Shown: positions 50,100-63,767, counted from the first letter of the stretch. The stretch: DNA of 64,000 nucleotides from Chrysoperla carnea (GCF_905475395.1 NC_058338.1:43249935-43313934); one strand, 5' to 3'. Numbers and translations: made by a program. Notes: generated by a model from the letters alone, not told the origin.

Positions 50100-50455
50100 T
50101 CAATCTCTTTGTCGTTAATCCCTATGTATGCTTAGATCTTTAAAACTACGCAACGAATTTCGATGCGGTTTTTCTAATAGAGTGATTCAAGAGGAAGATT
50201 TTTATAATACATGCAGCATATAGTAGAGTAAGGTGTTGAAATAGAAGTTGAAAGGGATGTGCTTCAAAAATTTAAAAAGTTGTTTTATCTCTTTTTAACC
50301 TTCGGGGAGTTCAAATATACCCAAGTGGGGTATCAAATAAAAGAGCATGACGTGTTCATTACAAAACTGTAACCCTACGCAAGGAGATATGGGGGAGGAG
50401 TAAAAGTGGGGATGCTGCCCAGCAAAGAGGGTAGTTCACATCTAGTAACACATTT
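50100..50455 (+). mobile_element. RTE-type SINE fragment
   Basis: It contains AACTACGCAACGAATTTCGA, TGCGGTTTTTCTAATAGAGT and GATTCAAGAGGAAGATTTTT, blocks widespread in insect RTE-derived SINEs. It ends with CTGCCCAGCAAAGAGGGTAG then TTCACATCTAGTA, the reverse complement of the head of the element at 3352. Confidence 0.65.
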
Positions 50456-50651
50456 AATTCTTCATTAGAGTAAAAGTCCGTCGTATAAGTCCAATAAGGT
50501 TGTTGTCTCGCTATGGGTGTAGTGTCAGATAATTCTAATTTTTTTTTTGATACTAAAGATATTATAATACAATTACCATAAAACTTTAAAATTGATTTTG
50601 AACGTCCCTACTTTGAGATAATGGTACGTGAGCCATGGTACATTATGAAGT

Positions 50652-50731
50652 TGTACCAAGGTTTACAATCATGTACCATGATGCACAATCATGTACCACG
50701 GTTCAAAACTATGTACCATGGTTTACACGTT
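50652..50731 (+). repeat. four tandem 20 bp units
   Basis: Units at 50652, 50672, 50692 and 50712 are each exactly 20 bases: TGTACCAAGGTTTACAATCA, TGTACCATGATGCACAATCA, TGTACCACGGTTCAAAACTA, TGTACCATGGTTTACACGTT. The upstream segment CCATGGTACAT (50633) is an inverted form of the unit core. Confidence 0.85.
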
Positions 50732-51035
50732 TTTATCAAAATTGATTAAATAGTTTAATTCTTATAAAAATGTACAGTGCTAAGGAATAACAGTGCTATA
50801 AATGGAGGCCATTTTCATTGTGATATTTTATTGCATTGATTTAGAAAACACATAAATGTAAATTTTAATTCGAGGTACTGCACCTTCTCCTATATATAGT
50901 TATTTTTATTTAAAGATCATTAATCTGTAATTTAAAATAGATGATTTTGTATTGTTCTTAAAATTTAATTTTTAAAAAAAATTTAACTAGATAATAAAAA
51001 TAAATTAAATAAAAATTAAATGAATGAGTGAAGGT

Positions 51036-51575
51036 ACATCAATTCGCACCCGGTTGAAATTTGGAAGGATTGATCAAAACAGCATCATAAGTGAAATCTT
51101 AAAAGTCGTCATCGATCCCAGACGTGAAAAAAAATTTAATCGGGGTCAAAGGTCACAAAAACGGGTTTTTCATTTTTTAAATTTTCAACAAAACGGTATA
51201 TTTTATCATAAAATTAACTCAGAAGAAAATTGTAGATCAGATAAATAAATATAAAAATGTTTCAATACTTGTTTTCTTAAGACCCACCGTTTCTGAGATA
51301 TAACGATTCAAAAAGTTGGAAGAGTTGGTGGCTCTTAGGACAAAAAGTATTCAAACATTTTTATATTTAATTATCTGATCTACAGTTTTCGTCTGAACTA
51401 ATTATATGATCAAAACCGTTTCCCTGAAAATCGAAAAAAACTCATTTTTGTCACCTTTGACTCCGCGTTAATTTTTTCCACTTCGAATCGATAATGACTT
51501 TTTAGATTTCATTTATGATGGTGTTTTGATCAATCCTACCAAGTTTCAGCTGGATGTGAATTTTTTGTCGGATGT
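51036..51575. repeat. foldback element
   Basis: GGAAGGATTGATCAAAACAG then CATCATAAGTGAAATCT pairs with AGATTTCATTTATGATGGTG then TTTTGATCAATCCTACC; AGTCGTCATCGATCC pairs with AATCGATAATGACTTTT; GGGGTCAAAGGTCACAAAAA pairs with TTTTTGTCACCTTTGACTCC; GTAGATCAGATAAATAAATA pairs with TAATTATCTGATCTAC. Arms are about 240 bases. The 74-codon open frame in the left arm is a by-product. Confidence 0.85.
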
Positions 51576-51688
51576 TTAAATTGACCGGATTCTTTAAACT
51601 CCGCATTTGTGTTAATAAAGGTAGAAACTTTTGTTTTTCGTAGAATTCATTAGGTGTTACTTATAGATTAAAATTTTTAGTAAAACAT

Positions 51689-51719
<31 letters not shown>

Positions 51720-53605
51720 CATATATATAAGCATTTTTATATTTCAAACTAAGTACATGTAGGTATTTAAAATGAATTTTATATATCCATTCTAGGGATA
51801 AATTACATAAACATAAAAAAATCAATTATCTTTGGTATTTTATGTATTATTAATTATTTTATACAGTGTAGGTAATAAAACTAGATTCATGTGCAGTGTA
51901 TACAGACTGGCAAGAAAAGTGGATAAACATTAATGTTTATCAAGACGAAGACAAAAAGAAGCAGCCTCACTTTTAGAAAGTTTTCAGGCCAAATTGAGTA
52001 GAATTTCGAAAATTGTCAAATTAAAAACACAATTAGTTTGAAATTCATAAATTTACTACACTTAATACCGAAATGACGCACCTTGATTAACAGAGTTCGG
52101 ATTTTTATTTATATTATGGCGAGAGCGACTATTAAAGCAAAATTTATGGAATCATTTTCCCTGCCTGACCTCTTTTGAATTCTGACTACCTTATATACGC
52201 TATTTATCCAGCAATTTTAGTTTATATTCAAAAAATGTCGATTTGATTTAAGAAAAAAGTTTAATTATTAAAGTTTAAAGTCGAAGTAGAATTATCGGAT
52301 TAGGATAGAAATATTTTTGGAAGGAATTTTAATAATTTGAATGGCGTTAGATATAGGGTCCCGACTCGGGACTCTATATTTTTCGGGCCAAGGGTCTATA
52401 TTGAAAATTATTGGAAGAATTTAATTCATCATAAAATTCTCCGAAGAAAAACAATCGTTACCTATTAATAATTGAGTGTCATTTTGGCTCTTAAATTCTT
52501 AAATCATATAAAATAAGAAATATAGAAATTTGGGTAACTAAATTGGTTCGTGTGTATTGGAAAGGAAAAAGCGAAAACCACCATAACAAGATGTCAAATT
52601 ATTGCTATGTACCAGAAAAAACAATCCTGATTCCTAGAAATAATAATGCATGGTAAAAATAACCCATCAAATAATTCAAAAAAATTTAACTAACAAGTAA
52701 AAAAATATTTTTAAAAGTATACACTTTTGTTTTAACAAATAAATGTTTTGTATGAGACACTTTTATATGAGACTATATATAATCAATAATCTATTCTAAT
52801 CGCGGTTTCTATAAGTGGGCGGTTTCATCGTCAAATGAACAGAATGGTTTTGCTTGGCTAAAAATATGAAACTTTCCTAGGCATTTTAAGGTGGTTGTCT
52901 TTGTACAATATTGTAAAAATATTGTACTACATCATACAGCAGTGGTATGTACGTATAAATATGCTTAGCAAACTCAAATAAGTATTAATTTTAACATGCT
53001 TTTAACTCAATTGTACATTTATCACGTATTCTGTATGATAATAGCATGATAATAAACAGATGTAATTCTGTATATAATAGACATCTCTCTTACATTACTT
53101 GTACTCTAAATATAATTGTTTCTGTCAGCAAAACTTTAAAAAAACTTTGAGTAATTATGTCTCAAGAATGAAACTAGTTTTGGTTTTTTTTTAAACTCAC
53201 ATGCACAAATTCATGAATGTTCAGTTAGTTTTTTGAAAATATCTTAAATCAAGTTTTTTTCTAGAATTAAAAAACTTGTTAAAAACACAACAAAACGCAA
53301 CCTTTCCTATGCTCTCCATGTTAATTATCCGAAATTTAATTGTATTTAATTCGAGTTAGAGACGGTCAATCGACTTCAAATTTTTTTGGTTAATGTATTA
53401 TTATATTCCTAATAAGTATACACATATTTTGAATTTTCTGTTGACATGCCCATAGCAAGACAACAACCTTAATGCAATAAAAACTTATTTAAAAGTATTT
53501 TTGTCTTAAAATGTTTGGATACGGGTGCGGCGCCTAAAAAACCACCGAAAATTATAATAATTAAAATTAAAAAATATTATTTAAGAATTAGATCAATCAT
53601 TTAAA

Positions 53606-53626
53606 AATAATAATAATAATAATAAT
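53606..53626. repeat. AAT microsatellite
   Basis: Seven consecutive AAT units in an A/T-rich stretch. Confidence 0.85.
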
Positions 53627-54739
53627 ATAAAAAATATTATTAAATTGAACAATAGATTTTGATTTGATTTTGTCCCCGGCCAATAATATTAAATAAATTT
53701 TCAAAGAATTAAGTAAAAAAATAATATTTAGGTATATTTACAGGCAAGGTCGGGTTATACATCTAAAGTTAAGCCAAACACACATTACTCATATTATTCA
53801 TAAATTGAAAATAACGGATTTAATTCAAGATTTTTTTTTTGTATAACATAAAATAACTGCAATTATTGACTCTAAGTGTGAAAATGACCTTCATATTCTT
53901 TAAATTTATTATTATACAATTTCTTTAAGTTTTGGTTTATGCGTTTTACTTTATATATATTTATATAAAGAGTGTTTCAGTGTTTTTTTTACGAGGGAGA
54001 ATTCATTGCAATTATGGCGACCTTTCGGCCGCCATTTACTTGGTTTTTTAAAATTTATCTTTTCTTTTTGAAAGTATCTTTTTTGAGAATATTTCAAAAG
54101 ACTACTAGTTGAAGCTACCTGCAAATTTTCAACTCCCTATCTTTTATACTTTTGGAAAAAATGGTCACCAAAGTTATGTTCTAATTTCCGCCCTCACGGG
54201 TAAACAGTGATACAATTATGCATCCAGGTGTTAATAGTGAATAGAAAAAGTCATCTAATATTTAGTCTGTTTAATTAGAACCTTATAGAACAATCAAACT
54301 GTATAGTTGCCCTTTATAGTAATGCATTGGTATCTATATCAGCATTGAACTCATAAAAGTCAGTTAGAAATTTTTTAAATATTATATTTAAAAAAAATAT
54401 TTAGGCTTAACGTATTTCCAGAATGGTATTAGCAGTTCCTATGCTAAAGCTATGGTAACAATTTTTTTCGACAGAATTTTACGAGAAATTAAATTTAAGA
54501 ACTTAATAGCGCTTACTATTAAATCCCAACTTTTAATAAATTTTGGCCGTTTAAAACACAAGATAATTATACCTACGTGCCCAATTTTGACCAATTTACG
54601 ACAAAATTAATATCTCGAATACGAAAATTAATATCTAAAATTTTTTAAATTATTTTATTCTAAAAACATTCTTTTCAACTCTCCTACTTTTTATTCAATT
54701 CTGTCGAGAGAATTTTTAACTTCCCAGAGGGAGTTAATG

Positions 54740-55080
54740 TAATGGGGCCGATTTTGAAAATCTCCAGTTTTACATATTTCCGCGGTTTCAATGCCTTAGT
54801 ATCCGACTCAAACCTTTTCAATGTGATGTCTGTGTGTGTGTGTATGTATGTGCGTATGTTCGTTCGAATTATTTCGCCTCGATTATCTCGCGAACTAATT
54901 ATGACATGTACACGTGGCTTATTCGACGCGTAATCGCGTATTTAAAAACTGAAAATTTTCAACAGAATTCGTTCAGCCATTTTTTAATGGTAATAAAAAA
55001 ACTGAAAAAAACTTTTTCTCGGAAGTCGGAATTCTGGTATGAAAGTGGTGGCATAAATACTGAAACACTTTATACACTTA
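54740..55080. repeat. dispersed repeat with GT-rich core, copy 2
   Basis: GGGGCCGATTTTGAAAATCT, a TGTGTGTGTATG tract and ATTATCTCGCGAACTAATTA parallel the copy at 35230-35620. The open frames across it (54742-54933 and 54834-55085) are not considered genes. Confidence 0.55.
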
Positions 55081-55629
55081 AATAAATCTATGAAGTCGTG
55101 ATAAGATACAATAATAAAAAAAAACTAGTTGATAGAATACATCTTACGACTTCCATTTTAAGATAAAAATTTGTTTTTTTTGATATTAAATGTGTATTTT
55201 TATTATTTATTGAATATATTAATGATATTTATAAATGAGTCATACACAACATAAGTATATAATAAATTGTACATGTACCCAAGTAATTTATTTTAAAATT
55301 ATAAATTTATTAATTCTCAACTACATACAAGTTAGTTAGGTTTTGAATTTAAATAGCAAATAAAATGTACAAGAAACTTGTACAAGAATAAAATAAAAAA
55401 AAATACCATTGCAATCAATGTATGTTTATGTTTGTGCATAATAAACAATAGGATTTTAGAATTATTATTTTTATTTAATCTATCTATACCGGATATACCT
55501 CGAATATCTTAGATTTGTGGGATAATTTTAATATTTAGTTCAAGCTTATTACACTTAGAAGATTAGTTACACAAAACGTATATAAATATTATCAAAGATA
55601 ATAAATTAGAATTCTAGGATATTTCGAAA

Positions 55630-55838
55630 TAAATTTCGATTTTTGCCCCAATTTCCTAGATCAATTTTTGTATTATATAAAGTACAGTCCGCCACCGAAT
55701 TAGCAACAAGTAACATACACCCTAAGAGTAATTACGATTAGCTAATTCATATACTGATGATGACTATTTGGTAGTCGAAATACGTACTTATATAAAACAA
55801 AAATTGATCTAGGGAATTGGGACAAAAATCGAAATTTA
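55630..55838. repeat. foldback element with retroelement-like centre
   Basis: TAAATTTCGATTTTTGCCCC then AATTTCCTAGATCAATTTTTG pairs nearly perfectly with CAAAAATTGATCTAGGGAAT then TGGGACAAAAATCGAAATTTA. The centre carries CTGATGATGACTATTTGGTA then GTCGAAATACGTA, a block I associate with insect LINE 3' regions. Confidence 0.8.
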
Positions 55839-56384
55839 TTACAAAACCTATATTTGAACCTGGTGATTCCAGCTTTTTGTAAACTAGAAGTACTTATTGA
55901 GGCTTATTTTAAAATATTTTGCCACAGTGAACACTGGTAGAATGTAGAAGCAAAGTGTTTCCACCCCGAATAGTTTAAAAATAGTACAAACGAGCGTATC
56001 CTCAGTAAAAATACTACATTTCTTCCCTATAAATATGTTGAGTATACTAAGGTCCAACCAAAGATGTAGGTATAAGAGATGCCCCCATTTGATACGAACA
56101 ACTTTTGCGTGGAAAATTTGTAACCCACGAGCTAAAAAAAGGGGTGTTATAAGTTTGACCGCTATGTGTGTGTGTCTGTATGTGTGTCTGCCTGTCTGTG
56201 GCATCATAGCGCCTAAACGAATGAAATGATTTTGATTTTGTTGGTGTTGTTTGAAAGGTAATTTAATGAAGAGTGTTCTTAGATATTTCAAATGCGACTT
56301 TAGACTTCCGTAGAGTTTTCTTAATTTTGTAAATTTCACTTGTTAGTAGAAGAAAAAAATCCAATAGAGAATATGCATGAAGTT

Positions 56385-56650
56385 TGTAATCGCATTTCTT
56401 AACAAAATATGAAAACACCGTAAAAAGAGATGTCAAAAAGTGAAAATATGAAAATAAACCAAGAAATAAGGATGATATGTATTTTAAACTACTAATGAGA
56501 CAGTGAGAACCGAAAGATACTGCGATTTCAAAGGCTACTAGGGCCATATGCTACCATAACTACTCCATGCTAAATTTTGTTTGGCTATAAAGAGAAGCCA
56601 ATCTTTGATAGCTTTTATTTTGGTTGATTTTATATTTATTTGAAAAATAA
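56385..56650 (+). repeat. dispersed repeat, copy of 43435-43695
   Basis: CAAAATATGAAAACACCGTA, TTTTAAACTACTAATGAGAC, TTTGATAGCTTTTATTTTGG and TTGATTTTATATTTAT follow in the same order as at 43435-43695. Just upstream, TGTGTCTGCCTGTCTGTGGC then ATCATAGCGCCTAAACGAAT (56183-56222) is a repeat head common in insects. Confidence 0.6.
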
Positions 56651-58734
56651 TTTTTTAGGCTCTTTATATAAATGAATTTTTAGTATAAAAAAAATGTATT
56701 GGTAACGCAATAACTTCTCGGGCATACTGTATATATTCTTATGTGGAGTCTCTATGTTTGTGTTGAATCTTTAGCAAACTTTATATTTATTTATATTTAT
56801 AATTCCACATTGAAAATTCCTATGATACGCTTTGTAATACGGAATGTTTTCTATACGGAATGTATGAGAAAAACTAAATACTTTGTATAAAAATTATGTC
56901 AAATGTAATAAATTTTCAAAAATTGCTTATATTTTCAACCAATCCATAAAATTATAGGAAAATATTCACAAAATAATAGCATTTAAATAATTTCGCAAAG
57001 TTTCAAAACTTTAATTAAATTCGAATAAAGTTTCTAGTAGGCATAAGTTTCAGAGATTTCATTATTTTCAATAATTTCATTTTATTAAAAAATTCTTCAT
57101 AAGAATCGGTTCTTATTATCAAAAAAATACCGGCCAATTCCTATAAACATTCCTATAAAAAACGGTTTTTTTTGTTGTTGATAAGCACTTTATTTAAATA
57201 ATATTTTTTAATCTAAAATTAGAGTCTGTACATTTTGAAAAAACTTCAATACGTTGAGATTTTACTAACTGCTAGTTTTTACCTGCCCAAATCACTGGAC
57301 AATTCCAACTTTATAACCAAATACCACCACATATTATTACTCCTTGTCTCCTTCCTAAGATATCACAGATGCCATTGAAAGCCGCTTAATTGCTCATAAT
57401 ATAGCACAGATACTTAGATTAATCTTAAAGCATTGTTTGGAATACGGTCACATTCCTCTTGTATTGACACCCGTAAAGACGAGTCAAGGGATAACTTCGA
57501 CTAGATTTAGGGTCTCAGGCTCAGTGCTCCTTTCGGTCGCAATGCAGTATACATATATTTATGCATACATCCCTAAAAATAGCTGAGGCGAAAAGGAAAC
57601 TCGAAGAGATTTTTAGCTTTAGAGATTATATCTTTGCATTCCTAAATTAAATATACGGTACATATTTTTATTAAACAAAAGAGATTAGAGCTCGCTTTGC
57701 TCAGTTTAGTAAACAGTTCAAGGATTTTAATTTTTTTCTCAAAATGAAGGTTAATGGATAGATTGACGTTACTATGTCAGAAACGGAAGTATCAATGGTA
57801 TACGCATAGAAAGCTAACGTACGAGTACGCAGACATTCAAATATTAATTTCTATATAAAAATTTCATCTTTGGTCTATACTTTGTAAGATTTGACTTTTC
57901 AAATCCAAAGTTTCCTGCCGACTCAAGTTAACAAAATATAACTTTTAAAGAGTGGTGGTTAAAGTCAAGTTAGCGTTAAAATGTTGAAATTGAGTGAAAA
58001 TCAGTAGTTTTTTTGCATACTCGATGTTTTTCATCTTTTTTTTTTTTCAATAATATATTTTAACAAAAAGTGAAAATATAAATGAAAAATTAAAGAATTA
58101 TTAGCTCAATGAAAGTCGGCTAAATTTAATACCCATTAATTAGTTATTTAAAGCAACATTTGATTATAATAATAGTTCATAGCTTGTTCTTTATAAAACA
58201 CTGTGCAGTTTTATGTTCCTTTAAACCATCTGTCTTTGTTTGACAAGATCAAAAATTAACAAAATAAGTTATTCTATTTCAACCACACCATTTAAATTAA
58301 ACAACCGTTTAATCGGGGTACCTTGTATGTTGTTGAATAAAAATCTGTTCTACCTACAAAGCGATGGCATTTACTTTTAAGCCCAATGAAGCTGGCGGGT
58401 AGCAAACTAGTTTTCCATAAAAATGAAATTTCCCAGTCCCTCCACCATAATTGCTAGCAAAAATACATGCAATCTACTACGAACATACAAACGATGAAGA
58501 CAATCTTATTTTACTCACCAATAATTAACGGAATAGCAACCCATAAACAAGAAATAAATCCTGCACGCTTTTACATTTAAATTCAAGAATAAACAAGTGA
58601 AATCAAACAATTGACTGAATTAATTGTTGAAATACCATGTATAGACAGTGTTGATTACTCTATCACATTACACGTACATACATGTCACACATATATAGCT
58701 GATATTCCCATATAATATGTACTATACAATTTTG

Positions 58735-58990
58735 CGTTCTCAAGGGTAAACAGTGATGTTGACGAAAAAATGTTTGAAACAAAAGTTGCTTATTTTTTAG
58801 AAGAAACATTTAAACTTTTTTTTTATCTCTAACGGTTTACAAGATGGGTCTTACGGACCCAAGATCCAATTGACCTATGTTGCTCATTTACGAACTCGAT
58901 ATCTCTTTTCATTTTTGAGTAATCGTGTTGACAGACGGACAGACAGGCGACAGACAGACAGACAGACAACCTAAAATGGACTAATTAGGT
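58735..58990. repeat. dispersed repeat, copy 2 of the 4818 family
   Basis: AAGGGTAAACAGTGATG, TTATCTCTAACGGTTTACAA, GATGGGTCTTACGGACCCAA, CGATATCTCTTTTCATTTTT and then GACAGACGGACAGACAGG mirror the blocks at 4818-5170 in opposite orientation. Confidence 0.65.
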
Positions 58991-60871
58991 TTATGAACAC
59001 CTATACCAAAATTTTGTTCATAGTATCAATATTTTTAAGCGTTACATACTTGGGATTAAACTTAGTATACCTTAGTATACATGGTATAATTAGTATATTT
59101 CATATAATATACATGGTATAAAAATTAATTTTTGTATACTCAATGCTTTTACCATTTAAGATTGAACCAGATTGAACTTTGGAAATAACTGTGGACAAGG
59201 TATACAATCAACAAACAATTGTTTGCAATGAAGGCATTTAAAGAAGTTGTATTTATAAAACATGCATCTCCAACAGATAAGAGCAGATATAGGTAATGAA
59301 TAATAATACCTACTATTTCCAGCTAAAGAATATGTATAGGAGAAAGGAAGGAAAAACGGTACCCTTTAAGAAAAATCAGTTTTTTTTTTTTTAAACTAAT
59401 TACTTTTTTGAACAGAACTTTCAACGTCCTTAAAAAGAACTTTTTTTAGTTATCTTGCTTTTTACATCATTCGGGGATGATTTTATTACTCGAACGGAAT
59501 GATTCAAAGAATATAAATATATTGAACCTTTTTTAATAGCCTCATTTTCAGTGGCTGATCCACCCATATGAGCATAATAGGCAATGCCCATCACCTAAAT
59601 AGACTTATGATTTATTAAAATTTAAAAAAAAAAAAAAAACAATAAATCCCTTCAAATAGTTAGTCTATTGTTCCTAATTTCATACTAAGCCCCCATATGA
59701 TAATTTTTGGGGGAAAATTTTTGTTGTTGAAAAATTCGTTTCGAAGCATTTAGATTCCGAAAGTTGAAAGAATCCTAGCAAAATCGGTAGAAGAGTACTT
59801 TCGGAATTAATTTACATACCCATCTATTAGATTCCTTTATCAATGAAAAAATTGTTGATATCAAGAACTGGAATATCGATATCTAGTCAGTGAAAAAAGT
59901 GATTCAGATGTACCGACGATTCATTACTGATAGGGAATTATATATTATAAATCTGGGTCATTATTATAAATGAATAATGACCCAGGATGGCAAAATGGAA
60001 AATAGAATGTGGAAATAATTCAGCCATATCTACTAAATGTGACACTGTGATGTGTAAACAAACGGACATTTACTTTTGTAATTTTTGTGAACAAATAAAC
60101 TAACATTTTACAGTTTTATTCATTTACTGTACAAAATCTTGGTCAGGGCGTCATATATTTTGAAACATCTCCTTTATAAGAATGCACTGTATCGACCCTG
60201 AGTGTGTTCATACTCCGATTCGCATTTGGCCGATTTTCGGTTGCTGTGCCGTGCCCATCACCTTTTTTGAGGGCTGGATCTGCGCTTGATCATTTTGGTT
60301 CATTTAATCGTCATATCGAGGTAAAATGGCACACCTTAAGGCAAAATGGACCTGCTAAATAAAATATGTAGAAAAAATAAAAATCAAAGGAAGTTGTGGA
60401 GAGCTATTTTGCATATTGTAACTTTATAATTGTCGATGCTAGCAGCTCAGCGCATTTACAATGAGGTTAATATAAATAGAAACATTTAGCATCTTTATTT
60501 CATCGTTAGATAAGATCTTGTTTCTGCAATGAGAACCACTTGGTTCATTTTGTCCAGCCCGCTTTGCGTTTCGAGAAGTTAACTAATTAAAATTTGTGGT
60601 AATTTTGGGGACATTGTTTTGTTATTTACTTATCACTTGTTGGAACCGTGAGATATAATTTGATCACACATAAAAAACATTAGAAGAAACACAATTAAAG
60701 TGAGGGCTAATCTAAATTTCCTTTTTTTACATTGAAACACTAAAAAAATTATTTATCTTGGAAAAAGCCTGTGGTAATGAATTACAACTTTGGATGGACC
60801 ATAAACTACATGTTGGACAGATAATTGAATATTTTCTTTACTTGGTATTATAACAAAAGGAGCGTTAATAT

Positions 60872-61164
60872 TAGTGTCCGACCGAAGGTCGATTTTTGAC
60901 CGAAGCCGAAGGTTTAAAAACATGATTTAAAACTTTAATGTTAAAGTTGATCTCTAGAAGTTGATCTAGAAGTCCATCTAAAGATGATTAAAAAAATTAC
61001 CTTGAAATTTATTTCATAATAATAACATTTAGAACAATTCGTTCAATTCCGACGTTTGCTAGGAACCTTCGGCCAAAGCTGCGGCTTCGGCCTGAATTCA
61101 GGCCGAAACCGAATGTTTGACCGAAGGTGGCCGAAGCCGAAGTCGAAGCTTCGGTCGGACACTA
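60872..61164. mobile_element. hAT-type MITE with CCGAAG-rich ends
   Basis: Perfect 16-base inverted ends TAGTGTCCGACCGAAG (60872-60887) and complement (61149-61164), extended by multiple GCCGAAGCCGAAG-like runs near both ends. The flanking octamers GTTAATAT (60864-60871) and GTTGATAT (61165-61172) match at 7 of 8, fitting the 8-base duplication of hAT elements. The 293-base element has no coding content. Confidence 0.85.
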
Positions 61165-61798
61165 GTTGATATATAAAAATTATTCTAATTTTATAAGTTA
61201 AAAATCCCCATCTCCTAAATTTATATGTTTTCTATCCAAGTGAAATTCGTTAAATTAGCGATTATATATTTTTTAATTTTTTGTGTACAGGATAAAGGTC
61301 AAAATAGCGGATAATTTAATTAAATCATTTTATCCAATAATATTAAAAAAATAAAAATATAATTATTGTAATATAAAGTATAGTGTGGGCGGTTTATTAA
61401 ACTATAAAGTAGCCGTTTGAACACCAAGGTTCCGCCGATTGCAGGTGTTTCTGGTTATAAAATTTTCACATAAATATATATATCTATAAAAGTCAATTTC
61501 TTCGATTCACTGATAAATAAATATTAGACTTATTATTTCAATATATGTATATTACAATTTCATTATTCCGGCATTTCAATAGACCAGCACCGTTCAATAA
61601 TCCGGCAATTGGTTCAATCGCCAAGCGAGTACAGGCGCAATCGCCTTTAACCGTTTGATTACAGACGGTTATCCTGATCAGCATTTTCTGGAATAACGAT
61701 TTCCGTATCTAAAAATATACATTTATTTGCGCTCCCACCATATTTATACTGAATTTTTGATAAATAACTAATAGTCTAAAAAATTAAAAAACACCAAA

Positions 61799-62054
61799 TA
61801 AATAATAGTTTAAAAAAACTAAAAAACACGCTTTTGTAACTAGCTGAACTAAAAGGTAAAAAATAATTTCTTCACATTCAAAAAAATAATTTTATCGTGA
61901 AAAGCGTGGGGTTCTATTAAAGATATTTTATAATGGCTTTACTTTTACCTATATCTATCTATAAAATATGTACAATTATTAAAAAAAATTATTTTTTACC
62001 TTTTAATTTATTTAGTTACAAAAGCGTGTTTTTTAGTTTCTTAAACTATTATTT
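61799..62054. repeat. inverted-repeat element
   Basis: TAAATAATAGTTTAAAAAAA then CTAAAAAACACGCTTTTGTA and AACTAAAAGGTAAAAAATAA pair with TTATTTTTTACCTTTTAATT, TACAAAAGCGTGTTTTTTAG and TTAAACTATTATTTA. Just left of it, TTTGCGCTCCCACCA (61727) is the complement of GGTGGGAGCGCAAA at 41654, hinting at a second copy of a related element there. Confidence 0.7.
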
Positions 62055-63767
62055 ATAATGTTATTAGCAAAATATATTATCAAAGATTGATAATCAAAGA
62101 CAAACAAACACAAAACAAAGATTGAAGAGCTTTATTTTATCGATTTGAAGATGGTGTAACACATTGTAGTATGTTAAATTACTAAAATGCAAAAACATTC
62201 CATGCGAAGATGCGGATATCATATAGCCTTTTCATAAATTTAAAAAATGTTTAAATGCTTTAGATGTATAAATGTTCTTACTCCCACGATTTTTATAATT
62301 CACCTACAAAAAGTACTCAAAGAAACTAATAATTAGTAGAAATAGTTTATTTTCATATATGCTTGTCTAAGAAATCGATTACAACCATCAATAATAGTTC
62401 TCCGGCATTTGATTGCAAAAGATATATATGCATATAAAATCAATATAAACTTATAATATAATAAAAACAAACCCATATCTTGATGTTCATATGAAGAGGG
62501 TGTATTAATAAAACTAAATATAAAATAAATATTTTCGAATTAAAAAGAGTTATTATTATAATACAAACCTACATCTACATTGAATTATACAATATGTTAA
62601 TGGAAGTACAAACAAAAGACATTAGAACAAGCAACTCTTGTATCTAGCCAGTGGCATTCAAGGCCGCCTGCCTATTATAACTGTTCATGCCAGCATACTT
62701 TGCAAGAATGATTTCTTATATTTATAAAATCTTATATAAAATACTTAACATGTCCTCTGTATACAATATGTGTATTGAAAAATGTTATTTATTTTATTTT
62801 GTATAATAATAAGTCAAAAATTTTACTTGAGAAAGACACCCTTCAACAAAATCCGGTTTCTGTTTTAAGCCGCTACCTTAGAAGAGTCTTTTACATATAG
62901 TCAGTACTGCGAATATATGTCATTAACTTTCATTTCAGACTTTTCTTGATTCTGAGTCATTTTCATTTGATTACTCCTTTTTACTTAACCTCTTCCATTT
63001 CAACTTTTTGATTTGGACAAGCATATCATGTACATGTGTTTTACCTTTAATCCGATTTTGCATAACTTTTCAATTCTTAAAATTTCTCTCCATATTTTGA
63101 GCACCAGATATCAAACATTGAAAAAAATTACTAAATTATATTGGACTGCTGTTATTTACGGCTGTTATGTACAAATTTTTGATTGGCGTGAAACTATATA
63201 ATTTTTTTAAGAATTCTCTTAAATATTTATTGGTGGAAAAGAAAATTTATAAAGAAAAGCGGTTTTCCTGATAAGAATGGTTAAAGTTACAATTGAATTT
63301 CAAGCACTGCGATTATATCCTTTACTTTATCCGTTTATCGATTTGAAATTTGTATATGTGTCTTTTTTTTTCGAAAATCCTGTTAATTTTCCCAATTTTC
63401 ATTGTTCACCCCCATGGTTTCAACCCAGGTACTTTTTTTTATTTCCTTGTTTCTGGATGTGACCAATGAAAATTAACAGGATCTTAATAAATTTTTTGTT
63501 TCTTTCTAGTTGTTCAAATAAAAATACGTAATGTGCGCTTATCCATGTAAGTGTACAGTCTCACCCTCATATGTTACGTGGTATAATATGTTCAGATAGA
63601 AAAAGCTGTTAGAAGTATCATGTATGAAAGATTATGGCTTATATGAAGTAAACAAAAACTTGAAACAAATGTAAAAATTTGGTTTCATAATAAAAATATA
63701 GAGTTTAATATGATAACTTACGCTTATAGCAACAATGAAACAAAAAACTTGGTTAATATGAAGCTTT

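Noticed and set aside
52352-52378. Short palindrome TATAGGGTCCCGA / TCGGGACTCTATA
   Set aside because: A 13-base stem with almost no loop and no neighbouring signal; could be a chance or cruciform-prone site, not enough to call.
63375-63485. Inverted pair TCCTGTTAATTTTC / GAAAATTAACAGGA
   Set aside because: Arms are short and interrupted, no flanking duplication; too little to call an element.
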